64,000 nucleotides of DNA from Phlebiopsis flavidoalba (Eukaryota; Basidiomycota; Agaricomycetes; Polyporales; Phanerochaetaceae). Positions 33,182 through 46,300 of this stretch are shown piece after piece; position 1 is the stretch's first letter; each line of letters opens with the position of its first letter. A program made the translations under genes and the position numbers. The notes under the pieces were generated by a model. The model was not told the DNA's origin, did not search any database, and was given only the letters and a program-made list of their open reading frames with translations. The stretch spans positions 496,001 through 560,000 of the forward strand of contig JAOCPU010000011.1 of NCBI GenBank assembly GCA_035772785.1, in the 5' to 3' direction.

Positions 33182-34823
33182 ATGACAGACACCAAACCCC
33201 TGACCATGAATCCTCGAACGACTGGATACGAATTCTTTGGCCCCCCGGGCACGCTCTTCATAACGCTTGCAGTTCCCGCTACCACCTATGCGCTCTATTT
33301 CGGCTGCTCGGAAACACTCGGGCGGATGCCCACCCCCGCTGACGACTCTATGGCCGAGTGTTCAGGCATCCTTACAAGACCCTGACTGGTGGAAGTCGCT
33401 TTGGGATCGTGACGCAGCGCTTTTGTACCTTGCATGGTACTTGTATTGCGTGGTATGTTGGTTCATCCTCCCAGGAGACTGGATAGAAGGAACTACTATT
33501 CGCGACGGATCGAGGAAAAAATACAAAATCAATGGTGATACTTTTGTCCTTAAGAATGCATGAGCAATGAATGACCGTCCCTTGAACAGCTTTCTCTACG
33601 TTCCTACTTACAATGGGCTTCACAGCTGGCTGGATTTGGCGTTTCGGCCCTCAATCCTTCACGTTTATCTATGACAAATGGGTCGGGCTCGTAACAGCTT
33701 CAATTGGCATGTCCGTGCTCCAAGGACTTTATTGCTACGGCACATCATACTATGGAGACAAGGTACTTGCACTGGGTGGCAAACACAGGCAACCCAATCT
33801 ACGACGTGCGTACCAACCCCATTTTCAACTCTGTTTACTATTTGACTTTTTGCTCCACCAGTTTTTCATCGGTCGCGAACTCAATCCCTCGATTGGTTCC
33901 TTCGACATCAAATCCTTCAACGAGTTGCGCCCAGGCCTTATCCTCTGGGCTCTCATCGATATCAGCATGGCATGCGAACAGTTCGTCCGTCGTGGGGTAG
34001 CGTGACGGACTCGATGTGGCTGGCTCTTGCGGCTTTCCAGCTTCTGTATGTTGCGGATGCGGCTTGTATAACGAGGTTCGTCCATCTTGTCGAACTGTGT
34101 CTAACTCCCACACTTACCTTCACTAGCCTGCGATCTTCACTACCATGGACATTACCACTGACGGATTTTGGCTTCATGCTTGCCGTCGGCGACTTGGCGT
34201 GGGTGCCGTTTGTATACTCTCTTCAGCCTCGTTACCTCGTCTTCAAGCAAAGTCGAGCTTGGCCCGGTGTACAGACCGCGCTCATCGTCCTCGTGGAAGT
34301 TCACCGGCTACTACATCTTCAGAGATGCTAATTTGGCGAGAAGAATGACTTCCGCAATGGCAAGAACCCTAAGAGTCAGTAGCCTCTAGCACACTACGAG
34401 AATCGCACTGAAGGCTGTGGTAGATCTCAAATTCATGGACTCGACGCAACGTGGCACGAAGTTGCTCACGAGCGGCTGGTGGGGGTCTCTGCCGTCACCC
34501 CAACTATCTGTACGTCGTTTAGCTGTTTCAGCTTCATCTCAACTATTTGCTAACGTGCGCGCCACAGTGGTGACCTGTTGATGGCATTGTCATGGTCTCT
34601 TCCTACGGGGCTTTGAGACCCCTGTGACCTACTTCTACGTCATCCTACTTCCTCGTGCTCTTGATACCCGTCAATACCGCGATGACGAGAACTGCACAAG
34701 AAGTGCGTAACTTATCTCACAGCACGTCACACGAATCATCCCTCATGAATCCGTAGATACGGCGATGACTGGCACAAGTACAAGCAGCTTGTTCCTTACC
34801 GCATCTTCCCTTACGTTTACTGA
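33182..34823 (+). CDS. ERG24: Delta(14)-sterol reductase (C-14 sterol reductase)
   Basis: An ER membrane enzyme that reduces the C14=C15 double bond after lanosterol demethylation in ergosterol synthesis. The start at 33182 gives [20 protein letters not shown]. Then come [40 protein letters not shown], a one-exon block [20 protein letters not shown] and [82 protein letters not shown] and [11 protein letters not shown]. The C-terminal block is [19 protein letters not shown] and [21 protein letters not shown], stop at 34823. The order matches the ERG24/lamin-B-receptor reductase family throughout. There are about eight introns and several indels. Expected length about 430-450 residues. Confidence 0.95.
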
Positions 34824-35370
34824 TCTGGCTATTCCTGCGTTCCAACATGCACGATTCTTCACCAATTAGTGAACGCCTTTCTATGGCCATCCACTACCCT
34901 TGCTCACGACGAAGTCATTGTACGTGCATGCGAGTACAATGCCCCATAAATTTATAAGCACGGCTCCTCGGGCTGTGTGGGGAGACTTACTAATGCTCGA
35001 CATTGGGCTGTCCCCATCGCTGTCGCGTAATGACAAGAAATCCCATACAACCCGCTCATGGTCCCCGGCTACTATCCTCAAATGGTGACTATCCATGGGT
35101 AATTTTGTATTCATCTGTTCAATATGCTTACGTACACAATCATAGCTTCAGTATGCACCGATAGATATCTAGTGCTTTAACATGAAACTGGGGGTGTGAA
35201 CTGGTTTTATCGGACACGTCAATGATATCAACCTAGCGAATGAGTGATCAGGGAGTGGCATATTTCGCCATGACTTTCGTACGAATGAACACATTCCTGA
35301 GCGGCGTTGAGCATCGGTATGAAGGCTGTTTCTGGACAAAAATCAAAACACATGTATTACTGGGGCGCCT

Positions 35371-35490
35371 CACAAAATTCCACAGATGATGCACAACGTA
35401 TCACAATATTCCATGACTTATCACAGATTATCATAACGCACCACGACATTCCACAACTGTGCACAACCATTCACTTAGGGTGCACAGTGG
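35371..35490. repeat. 10-bp-phased degenerate array, CACAA orientation
   Basis: About 12 consecutive 10-bp steps each carry a CACAA/CATAA/CACAG-type word at the same phase: cacaaaattc, cacagatgat, cacaacgta, cacaatatt, catgactta, cacagatta, cataacgca, cacgacatt, cacaactgt, cacaaccat. Only about five positions per unit are conserved. Confidence 0.75.
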
Positions 35491-35882
35491 GTCCCCTGAC
35501 CATAATTCTCCAGAGAGATTCACAACTGTGAGTTCCATTTTTGGCACTGCGCGGCTGAGTGACTATGAGAAAACTAATACCCATACTAATCCGGTAAGCT
35601 TAGGTCAGAATTGACAAATCAATACTAGGTCACACGCAAGTATTTGACTCAATAGCACCCCTGGTGTTGACTATGTACAATACCTCAGTCAAAGAAAATG
35701 AAAAGCTCTATCTCAAAGCTCTCTGTAGCAATGCGTAAGGGAAGTGTGCAGTACTTACATACTATCCGCAAGTAACTTTTTGGTAAGAGCCATGATATTG
35801 ATTGCAGATGACTACTGAGACTGTAGTATGTAAAGTAAGCCTCAAGGCATGCCATATCTCACTACAGGGTCTCACAGCTTGT

Positions 35883-36005
35883 CATAGTTGAGCGTTCATG
35901 TGCAGCTTATGACGAGTTGTGGACATTTGTGCGCCACTGTGGAAGAGCGTGAGAATTCATGGATATTTATGGGATTCTGTGAACGGTTGTGACAAGTCGT
36001 TGAGA
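35883..36005. repeat. 10-bp-phased degenerate array, TTGTG orientation
   Basis: The reverse-complement counterpart of the array at 35371. About 12 steps of exactly 10 bp end in TTGTG/TCATG/TTATG/CTGTG: acgagttgtg, gacatttgtg, cgccactgtg, gaagagcgtg, agaattcatg, gatatttatg, ggattctgtg, aacggttgtg. Confidence 0.75.
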
Positions 36006-36439
36006 CAGGTATTTACCATATTATTGTCCAATTCCGCGCTCGAAACATCGGTCCTTCAATATTATCAACACATTGAATCGAGTCGCGTCGATAAATTATG
36101 GCGTTACAGTGAAAGGAATGCATCTTTTTCGGCTCTGACCCATAAATTTGACGTGTAGGGTAAGGCCGCATATGCCTCTTGTGCTGAGAGGGCAGGATTC
36201 CTAACGGAAGAATAAATCTATGCCAATATTGCAACGCGTTACAAGCAAGCTATATAGTATCCCAAATATACAGAGGTATGATATGGTGCGTAGCGGCAAC
36301 GACGCGACGGATTTCCGATGAGCAAGAGACAAAAGTGGGGCAAGATAGGGTGAGATAAGGAGCAACAGTCAAACAAGGAAGCATGCGGCTTTCCAACAGT
36401 GGAATTGCGAGACTTGAAGCAGCAGATGCCTCACCGAAG

Positions 36440-39400
36440 TCACAAAAATCCGCTCTCCTGGAGCAGCCGAGTCCATCTTGCCTCATCTTCTCGTCCTCTC
36501 TTTCACGAGGTTCCCTCTGCAAACTGATATCCCAGAATTGATCGACCATAGTCCTTGCCGTCCGATACTTGTCGAATGACTTTCTTCCAGCCCAGGTGTG
36601 TGGTTACCTAGTTGGCCGTCCCCAATGCCCAAGCGGTGATGAGGGCAGGGGGTCGACGAGGGTAAAGTGGCAGCCTTAGGGTGCATGGACGCTGCCATCA
36701 GCTTGATGTCTAATATCACTTCGGCGGCCTTCATGCTTTTCCGGACGGGGCCGCTGAGGCGTCTGAACCGTGCCTTTAGGAAGTTGATCATGGCGGCAGA
36801 GTTGACCGCACGGGGGACCGCACTCCTTGTCCTCCGCACCGTCGTGTTGATGAAGGTCTAACTGCGTCCGTGAGGTCCGTACCTTTCTTCGAGGTATCAG
36901 TATGACGATATCCATGTAGACCTTTATAATACATACCAACCTGAAGGGGACACATGAGGTGAAGGAAGCCATGCGCGCAATGGTCGCCAGTTGGTTTGAC
37001 GATAGTTGTTGAAATTCTTGTTGTTAGAATCAATCGTATCTTCGCTTCACATGCAGCGCGGTTTTTGACGCGCCTTGGTGTTGAGACCTGCCGGGGAGCG
37101 TGATCGTTGTATGGGCATGTCAGTAACGTACGCGCCGAGTTGTTGAGCCATTAAAGCGCTGCCCACTCCCACGTCCGCTTCAGCCTGCGGATTGGGGAGT
37201 GTGTTGAGACTCTGAAGTGATAGCAACCATGGAGGAGAAGTTTTGCAGATGACGACACCGCTGTATGGGCTGTATGTGAGCAAGAAGGTCTGAAGGCATC
37301 AGTTAAAAGGGGGGGGATGCTCACCGTCGTGCGACAGTGACTAAAGTTGCTTTACAATTGCGGCCCGCGCTTACGAGGAGTCGATTCACGATCAAGTACA
37401 GACTCGTGGCAACCCAGTTGGCCAATCTAAAGAAGTTATTCTGAGGGTCACGGAGCCCCTATTTTGACGACGACTTGACGTACCCTGTTGCTCATACCCG
37501 AAATAATATTGGTAAATATTATCGCTGCTCTTACCAGGCGCCGACTTTGCCTCGCGTGAGTCCTAGTAGAAAGCGCATTCGATGGGGCGGATCTTTTTGT
37601 AGAGATCCGCCTCCATAATGAGGTGTCAGCCTGTCGCGTTGCAAAGCTCCTGAGGGTCGAGATCAAGCAACTTGTATCTTCTTGGGACATTTTTTAGAAT
37701 AATCGGAGCCTGGAGGTGCGGCGCGGTCGGTGCACTGATGGTCTGTCACACACACCCTCTCCCATTTCGCCTATGGGGCAAAGTTGGCGAGAGGAAACAG
37801 TGCTGGCTCTGTTTACGTACCACACGATCAATCAAGACCACCAGACTGTTTTTTGCAAGCGGCTACACTGGTCGTCGCGCTTTCGCTAGTCACTTGGACG
37901 CAGAAGTCGCGGATGCGATCAAGTATATACATGTCATCCTTTTCCAGAACATCCTCGTCGGTTATCATGCGGTACGGAAAGTGTTGCACACCCTTGCCGG
38001 GCGAGAGCGTCGCGTGTAAGTAGATAAAGGTGGATGCTCGTGTGAAGACTCACCTCAAAGCGTTATCATGACTTCCGCGAAGGTCGTTCGGGGGGTGGTA
38101 GTGCTTCGCTTTGACCCCAGTCCTCCATCTCTTCAGGGGGCAAGACATCCGAAGGAGGTGTTCAATCCAAAAGCGCGCAACAAGCAGCTCAAACAATTCA
38201 TCTAATTCCATGAATGATTTGAACCGTAATCATGAAATTGTCTGCCAAAGTGATGTTTCTGGAAGAAATTAGTCAAATCATGAGTGTCTATGTTTTGGTT
38301 TGAAGACCGTTGTATCCAGCGTTTTCGTCGCAAGTCTGTGAGACAGTTCCACAAGAGCAGCTGTTAGGTACCCAGCTCCCAAGCTGAACCCGTACACTAC
38401 TCGCGGCTAGTATCTGAGACATTGCTTCCTGAAGCCTGATTCCATAGCGTCCCGGGCGCGAAGAGTAACCAAGGCCCTGTGCAGTGCGGGCTTCTGGAGT
38501 GTATTGAGGAATATGTCTCTGCGGTGTCTCTCCGAGCATGCTGCGTCCAACTTGTCGAGCTTTGTTCTTGGTCGCAGTTCGGGGATTTGCTTGTTCGAAG
38601 CTAGCAGAATAATACCGTCAGAAATCTCCGAATCATGGATTCGGACGCCCTTCACCACGTACGTCCTTCGTGCAATTGAAACCATCGTGCCAAACAGGTC
38701 AGTCCCTGTTCATTAATGAGCACTGCCCCCAGTTCATACTAACTGATCTTGCTTCTTTTCTACTGTTAGTGTTCGGTATGTTCGTCTGCGCGCCCTGACT
38801 ATGAGTTGAGTTCGGGATGGTTGCTCGGTGGCCAGAGGTCGGCGCCGTGACCATGGTTCGTTGGAGGTTGTCCTCAGATCCGTGTGAGACACTTAGAGTG
38901 AATATGGTGTTGCCTAAGGCAATGTCTGTCGCGTGGACTGCATACATAGCTTCAAAAAAGAAAAAAAGCCCTCATTTAGGATATAACGTGTGACAACGTT
39001 TGCCTGAGGGTGGCACCTTTGTTTGCGAGGTCAACTGCTGATCAACCAGCAGGCAAAAATATGGGGGTGATCGTGTGTCGATGTCTCTATCATAACAAGA
39101 AGATGACAGGGACATTATCCCGTGACCGATCAATCACTTACGTCTTCGCCTCCTGTAAGTTGGCTCGCGAGTACCAGCCATGATAAAGCGCTCACGTTAC
39201 ATCACTAGAGGAAGCGCTGCATATGCGACCCTACGACGTGCGTTACAACAGAAGCCGTTCAATCGAAGGGTGTACTGAATGTATGTGCGAACATAGGTTG
39301 CCCAGTCGACAGTGCCTGTGCTCGTTGTGCTGCTTGGGCGGTTGGAGGAGCGTGCAGCGTGCTTACACAAGGACGTACAGTGAGCTCAGCTCGTTTGACA

Positions 39401-42122
39401 CAAGTTATTAGACAAGTATATATTGCCGTTTATCAGCGTCTGCGCCACGAGCTAGTGAGTCGACGACAGCGTCATATCGAACGATGAGTGAGCGCGGATA
39501 AGCCCGAGGTGTGTGTTGCGTGTCGTAGTTGATCCCAGACCAAAATCGAGCGTGCCTTGAAATAGCCTCCAGCCGGACCCGAGAGAACGCGTCGAGTAAT
39601 AGATTTGTGCCCCTCTGGACTACGAGACCTCTCCGCCGTCGTTCCACGAAGGTTCCCGCGTAGATGGCGAGCTTTCTCCACGGTCAAGGAATACTGACTG
39701 GTGCCAGATGCTTCGTGGTTGCTTGCAGAGGGTTTGGTCACGTGAATGTCGACGTGTTGGGCAAATCGTCTATATCGCCAAGTGGCTACGCCCGATGGAT
39801 GGAAGTCACAGCTGTCCTTACCCACCCGATTAACGTCACTTCAGCCCGGTCTATGCTCTAGGGAGATTATTTACAGACATATTTGCGTTACGGGCGGGGG
39901 GGATACGTTGAGCTGGGCCGACCCGTACTCGCCCTGATCGCAATCATGTGCCGCCCAAGTCCCTTCAAACAAGGCCGCACCACAGCAAGACGGTCCATCG
40001 AGGCACCTGCTACATCACTTCAGCTCGTACCACCGATCGTCCCCCGTCTTAACACAACGTTTCGGCGCGTCTCCGTGTCCTGCGTGACCGAAAACGGGGC
40101 AGCGTGTAAGACCGACAGCCTCTTTCAGTCCGCCTGCGGAGCCCTTCCCAGCACAGGTATAATGACTTGGACCGACCCGTCCGTTGGGCAACGAGAATAC
40201 TCATTTATACCGACGAAGGACGTCGGGTTGGCTCCGGTGCTGGTGTCTTTGGTGGAATTGGTCCTTTTTGCGGTTCCTAAACGTCACTTCTAGCCTAGCG
40301 AGTGTCGCAATTCCTCCACAAAAAGCGACGACGGACCGCTCCACATTCAGTCCTCTCGCATCCGCTTTGTCGGGCTTCGCCCGAGATGCTCTGGGGAGAT
40401 TCTGATAGATCCGTCGGTGTCGTCACCCGACGACCGAAAAGTGCGGGATCCACTACTGCATGGCAAGCGCCGATAGGACAAGTTTTGACAGTGTACGGGC
40501 AACCTTGCGATGTGCGGCTTGAGGTGCGTCACTGCAGAGGACTGTGAAGAGCGAGGCTTTTCACTGCGAGAGTATCCGTGCGACCAGCGCGAGGCTTCCG
40601 TATCGAGATGACTAGGTTATATGACCGGTAGGTGTTGCCCGTGACCGTAGAGCAGGTTGCGCACACAAGCACAGTGGGACGGAACCCTGCAAATACTCGA
40701 CTGTTCGACTCTCTCTAGTATGCTCCGGACGTCTTCCCCGGGTACCGTGGGGGTGCGTTGTAGACTAGGTAGAAAGTCGACTACAGAGCGGCGATGAGCC
40801 TCCTGTACGTGAGTATTATTGCATGCACGTTCGACGGGGCGCCCCGGTCTCTATCTGTGGACTCGAAGACAATGCTGCAACACGCTGCAATCATATCCTC
40901 TTCGCCAATTGTTCCGCAGGTGTCAACTCCGGAGCTGATGTAATTGGCCTTTGATTGGAGTGTACTGGCGGCGCTGAGCGTTGCGTTGCGATCCGCTTGG
41001 GTACCCGCATTGGCGCTTCACGGAGGACTTGAGCGCGATCTCGCTGTTGACAGAGGTTGAACATTCCCCTCCAGAATCCATCCGAGTAATTTGCTCGCCC
41101 CGGGTCTGTCTGTACTGTAGCTTCGATACCGGGAACCAACACTAGACTCTGCTCGTCGCTCGGCAGTAGACAGCGAGGTGGCGGACCTTGGTTGTTACTG
41201 AATTGGTACGAGACAGACGGTAACGCATGCTCGGATAAGGGTCATCGACTGACTGAGGGTGGGGTTTGTTCGAAGTGGAGGTAGGCTGTCCAGGAGATGG
41301 TGCCGTCAACCTTGTTCAGGTAGTTACGTACGCCATTCCGTCGTCAGTGATGCGATGGGGACGACGTTCCCATGGCTCTGGTCTGTGCGTGATCGAGACA
41401 CTATGCCAAAACCTGCTGTAGAAGAGGTGCCGTTCGGCGTTCTCGAGCTGCTGGTGTGAGCGTCGGTAGGCTGTATATTGGCGGCGAGCTCGCTGTCGGC
41501 ATCCCCGTCACTCTCCAGAGGAGATCACGGGCTTGTTTCTCCCGTATGAGTGTTCACGTAGAATATCTATGTAGTCAAACGGGCCGTAGACAGGTGTAGC
41601 GACATGAGAAAACGAAAGGCACTCACGCGCCCATCGACTGTCACTCGAGGCACCCAGAAGTCATGTGTGGGGAGTCCCCGTAGCATGCCCATTCACACTG
41701 CCATTTGTCTATCTTCCTCCCAGCATTCATGTACTCGGCTCAGACTCCAGCCAGTCTCCGTCACGGTCAGATTGGGAGAGGGATCTGGTCATCATGCCGT
41801 GTTCCATGTCGACAACAGAAGAGTCATCGCCTGTACCTCGATTGGGGACCATCGAAAATCCGAAGCACCCAGCGCAGCCTCAGCCTCCTGATCAGATATG
41901 GTAGCGACGTAGTTGGAAGGAAACCATCCCCGTTCGTCCCCCAGAAGGCCATCCCACCAGCCGGACTCGATTGGCGGGTGAGGACTTCGATAATGTCGCC
42001 ACGGTGAAAGGAGAGGGAAGATGCATCGTCGGTTTGATAGTCATACAGAGCTTTGCGAAGAAAAACGTCGATATGTATTGTTCCTCCCCACCTTGAGCTT
42101 GGTCCATGGTGGTGTCTTGCAC
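36440..42122 (-). CDS. CDC25: Cdc25-type Ras guanine nucleotide exchange factor with N-terminal SH3
   Basis: Activates Ras by GDP/GTP exchange, upstream of cAMP/PKA or MAPK signalling. Start near 42122 (MQDTTMDQAQGG). An SH3 domain follows at once: ALYDYQTDDASSLSF, GDIIEVLTRQ, GWWDGLLGDERGWFPSNYV. The middle (about 41.8-38 kb) is long and poorly conserved; PAEQLAKRI-type text and a segment EDVLEKDDMYILDRIRDF are visible. The catalytic RasGEF domain runs from about 37690: LLDLDPQELC, LIMEADLYKKIRPIEC, LANWVATSLYLI, SPIRRLKRTWE, then CVPF, LINFLK and AAEVILDIK. The C-terminus WDISLQREPREREDEKM leads in a shifted frame to LLQESGFL, stop at 36440. SH3 plus RasGEF order matches fungal Cdc25. Frames break often, so exon borders are not given. 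Confidence 0.88.
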
Positions 42123-43319
42123 CTGCTCAGAGTTACTGGTCGTCGCTTGAAACTCTAATTGAAGAGCTGGCTGGTTCGAGGTGCCGCTGGGCGAGGTAGA
42201 AAGCAGCGTCCATGGACGGCGTGGGTAATGATCACCCAGCCTAGAGCGTAGCGACCAATGTTTTGAGAAACGACCAGCAGCAGTAGAGTGTTTGAAGGTG
42301 AGAATGAAGAGCGGTGGCGACCTTGGCTGCCTCTCTCGGCTGCCCCCGGTCGCAGCAGCTCGACCTCGCCACGTGGCTGCCTAAGTTCGTTGATTTGATG
42401 GCTGTATTTCCAGCTCTCGCTCTTCGAGGAATCGTTTACATATATTTCTCAGGTGGAACCCCACAACTTACTCGAAAAAAATTCTGTCCTCAATGTACAT
42501 AAGTCACGCAACAAGACCCGATCGACCTCTCTGCGGATCGACCGCCCATTCGATAACTTGCACGAAGAGACTACAGTACTCAACAGTGAGCTGTCGCAGG
42601 CCACAACCAATCGTGCAGAATAATTGTGCCTCGTCTATCCCCAATCCCGACTATGGACTTCAATGGCATCGGTAGTGGAACATACAGCGTTTGAGGCTCG
42701 TGTTATGCTGGGAACTGTCAGTGTGTGGCACTGCCGGGCCCTTTCCAGGTAGCGTGGTTTGTTCCGATCTTCCTCATGAGATGATTTTCTGCTTCAAAGA
42801 AGTATCATGTACTGCGTACACAAGACCTATTCCCTATCACTTAAACGTGCTCCGATTTCTATAACACGACCTCGTCCGCCTGGCTACGCGTCCACCTCAG
42901 AGTCGGGCAGGCGGTTACGCCACAAAGCTTCAGATAATCTGCCGAATGCCGACCGTATTGGACCTACAGGTCCATACCACATGGGCTCATATTCTTCTCA
43001 CCCCCACTGTCATAGCCCTACCGCAATGAGCATACATATGCAATCCTAGAAAGAATTTCTTCACATCTGCCTGTCCAGGGCTCGGTACTTCAATCTCACG
43101 CTGTATATGCGCTATTGACAATAGGGCACAGACAGACACTAGAACCACTTCAATGACCAATGATGCGAACGATGGTACGTTCAGAATGGTCGCATCCTCG
43201 CCGACCCTGGACATGCATGCCTCCCAGACAATGTTGGCTTTTTTCACACCCGGTGTGCTACGTATACGACAACATGTCCATTCAAGAAAGCTCAAACAAC
43301 AAAACTGTTTACCTGCCGA
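42123..43319. other. 1.2 kb intergenic region
   Basis: Between the RasGEF start and the 3' end of the Cep57/Ppc89-like gene. A minus-strand frame at 42987-43295 contains one hydrophobic helix (FASLVIEVVLVSVCALLSIA), but no gene model around it can be supported. Confidence 0.4.
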
Positions 43320-46300
43320 CTAATTTACAAACTTTGTTTCAACTTTCCTGATACGCGGCGCCGCAAAGAAAGCAAAGACGATACATGACTAATGAGAAAC
43401 AGGGTGCTTACGCAAGCCCTGTGAGCGGACCCACGAGGATGTTGTCGTAGGAGCCCGAGGCGCAGCTGTAGCCTCCTCAAGCGGTTTGTCGCCGTAGGTG
43501 AGAAGATCGTACAACGAGGCGATTTGATCACCCTGCAGCAATGCTAGGTGAGAGAGATCTCAAGCGAATGAAATAATGAGGACGTACCTTCTGCTCCAGA
43601 ACATCGATAACCTCTCGCAGATGTTCTGCGAGAACGTTGCGCTTGGCGACGTTGGGATACAGGATCGATATCCTTGTACTGATCGGCAAGTTCAACGTAG
43701 ATTCTGGGTTTGGATTTAATTTTTGATCCCGTTAGTCATATGAGAACAACACGTACCCTTTATAGTGATGTGAAGTCGTCTTCTAGCTCCCTGAGAACTC
43801 TAGCCTAAAATACTGTCTGAGGGGGTAGTCGGTCATCGTCCACGAGATGTTCACGCTCCTTGCCCTTAGATCCAAGCCTGGCGCGACCCGTCAGCGAAAC
43901 CTTCATCTTCGGCTTCACCGGCAGCATCATGCTTGCCATGCTTCTCTGAGCCCCACGAAGTCCGCGCGCGCCCTCGTCGCGCGCGGGAGCGGCGATTGCA
44001 AACCGTGCATGTTTCCGCGTCCGCGTGTGGTCTGGCGCAGAGAAGAACAAGCGCTCGAGGTATTCACCACGAATTTGTGGGAAGGGTGCGTCTGCAGCTG
44101 ATGCAGCGGCGGGCTTCGAGGGCCCTGCAGCATTATTACGGACGATTCTCCGGGCGTGGCTTGGGCTTGTTGGCTCTCGAGAATGATGAGGACGGTATAG
44201 GTGCTGCTGGCCGTCGGACGGGTGACGAAAACGCGGGTGCCTCATGAACGACGCTTTGGATAGAAGTGTTGGAAGCCCTGCTTTTTTTCGGGCGTACATC
44301 GCGCGTAGAGCAGTTCCCTTCATCTCCGGAGCCATCGCTGTCCGTGTGATAACCTCTGCCTTTGCCGCGATGGAAGGCACGCTGGGGTGATTCTAGCCCG
44401 GCAATGGCAGACGCAGAGCCAGACCGCTCGAGTCGACGCTCCGATATGTCTTCGGAAATGCGTGTGATTTCCGCAGGGTCAATGAAAGGGCGTTGACCTC
44501 CTACTAGTGAGGGCGACCCAACCGTGGCCAAATCCGTGCGAACGGTGCGATCGACCGTGCGTCCCGTGCGAGCCTGCTTGGGAGACGGTTTGGGGGACGG
44601 GTGTCTCGTGACTGTCAGCCGACGCCGCGTCGGTATCAGAGTCCCTCGTCGTCCAATTGGACAGGGGTGGGCATCTCGTTCGACATGTCCGCCACACCCA
44701 TGGGAGGTGAATTTGGGCGGTCGAAGGAACGAGATTGTTCCATGGATTGCTCGCGTACTTCGCGTCGTTCCTTGAGACCCTCTTCGACCACGCCACGAAG
44801 GACCTCGACTTCCCCGGCAAGGCGCTCAACTTCTTGCCGAAGCTGGTTCACATCATTGCTCTTCTCTTTCAGAGCACGAACGTCCGAGTTACGCAGCCGA
44901 CAGTTCCCGAAGTTCCTGGAGTAGTCGGGAATGATCAGGAAAGCTCGATGGTAAGTCGCGACAGGTGAGAACGGAGGGTACTGATTAGAGCTTCCAGCGC
45001 TACATGAAAATGTTAACACCGTCTAGAGCGAATTGACAGGAGGAAGCCAACCTTTCTTCTCTCCTCCACTGCTTCTTTGTACCGGCGAACATCGTCCTCG
45101 AGTGGTGTCTGAAATGGGTCAGTCGCGACGCTTGACAGTTTCGCGGCTGGCTCGTTTGGCTCGATCGCTTCCAACTCGGCGTCGAGTATGCTCTCTTTCG
45201 AGAATCTTGGTCCTCTCTCGAGAAAACGCCTCGTCTTTACACTCCTCGAGCTCGAGCTCGAGCTCTCGCAACCCGTCTACGCGAAATGCTGTTCTCGAGT
45301 TCTTTCGAGATGAGCAAAGCTTGGATTGAAACAACATTCACGTTGTGGCAAGTCGAACTAGGTGACAATTGTTAAGCTCGACGAGGAAGACCCGATCGTG
45401 TATACTTACCATCGATCTCTCGATCTTCTCTCGGGTCATAGGCCTTGTACTCCATACCCAGTTTCATTTGGGGAGGCAATGACATTGGTCAGACCGGTGA
45501 TATCGGGAAGATAAACTTTCCCGCTCTTGAACGGTGTCCGCAACCCAGTACTCCTGTTTGGATCTTGTAATTCGCTGACGACGCTTCTGAGTGGCACCTT
45601 TTCCGCTCTTTGTTGATTTGCGGTCCCGTAATAGTGCTCTGCGCCACAGCAGGAATGTCCCGGCGCGCACCCTCCCGATTCTGTTCGTACTCAATCTCCT
45701 GCGCTAGGCCGCGGGCCATCTTCGTAAATTTGGATGCATGCTCGGTACTGGGGGGCGTTGGAGGGAGTGACGTTGACTTCTGGGTTGCGCATATGAAAGG
45801 GACTGTTGTGCGTAGGAAAATGAGACGTTGCCCTTTGTTACGTGATTTAGGAGTAGGGTTGAATTTTGTCTTCATCGTCGTCGCTTTCGGCGGCGGGGGT
45901 GGGGCTTGAACGCGAGTAGATGACTTGAGGTGTGTGGACATGGTGCGCGTATCCTCGTCACAGGAGGAATTTGCAACATTGGAGATTGAGGTCGCCGTGG
46001 CCTCTTTGGTGAGAATTAAACATAGTTGAGAGTGTCTGAAAGCTTAGGACGTGGAGAAACAGGTGTGTCTGGTTCTCGAGGAGCTGGAAGCACTGCTTGG
46101 TGAACGCAGCCCTGAAGCGCGGGTTTTATGATAGCCCCTGGCCGGTCCGAAGAGCTCGGTCGAGATCTATGCTTTCGTCGACAACAACAATAGGGTCAAA
46201 GTCCATCGTAGCGGATACCTGCAGGCAGAACTCAATGTAAGAGGGGGAAACGGGCAGTCTCAGAGAGCTGCACGACACTCCCCGGGTTCAAAAGTGGGAA

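Larger units (their letters stand above)
34824..36439. other. 1.6 kb gene-free region with phased repeats
   Basis: This lies between the convergent ends of ERG24 and the RasGEF gene. No coding signal. AT-richer than the flanks. It holds two oppositely oriented arrays with 10-bp periodicity, about 390 bp apart, listed separately. Confidence 0.55.

Noticed and set aside
35371..36005. CRISPR-like array
   Set aside because: Units are 10 bp, degenerate, without spacers, and this is eukaryotic DNA.
42987..43295. Small membrane protein with one hydrophobic helix
   Set aside because: No convincing start context, splice partner or family; likely chance.
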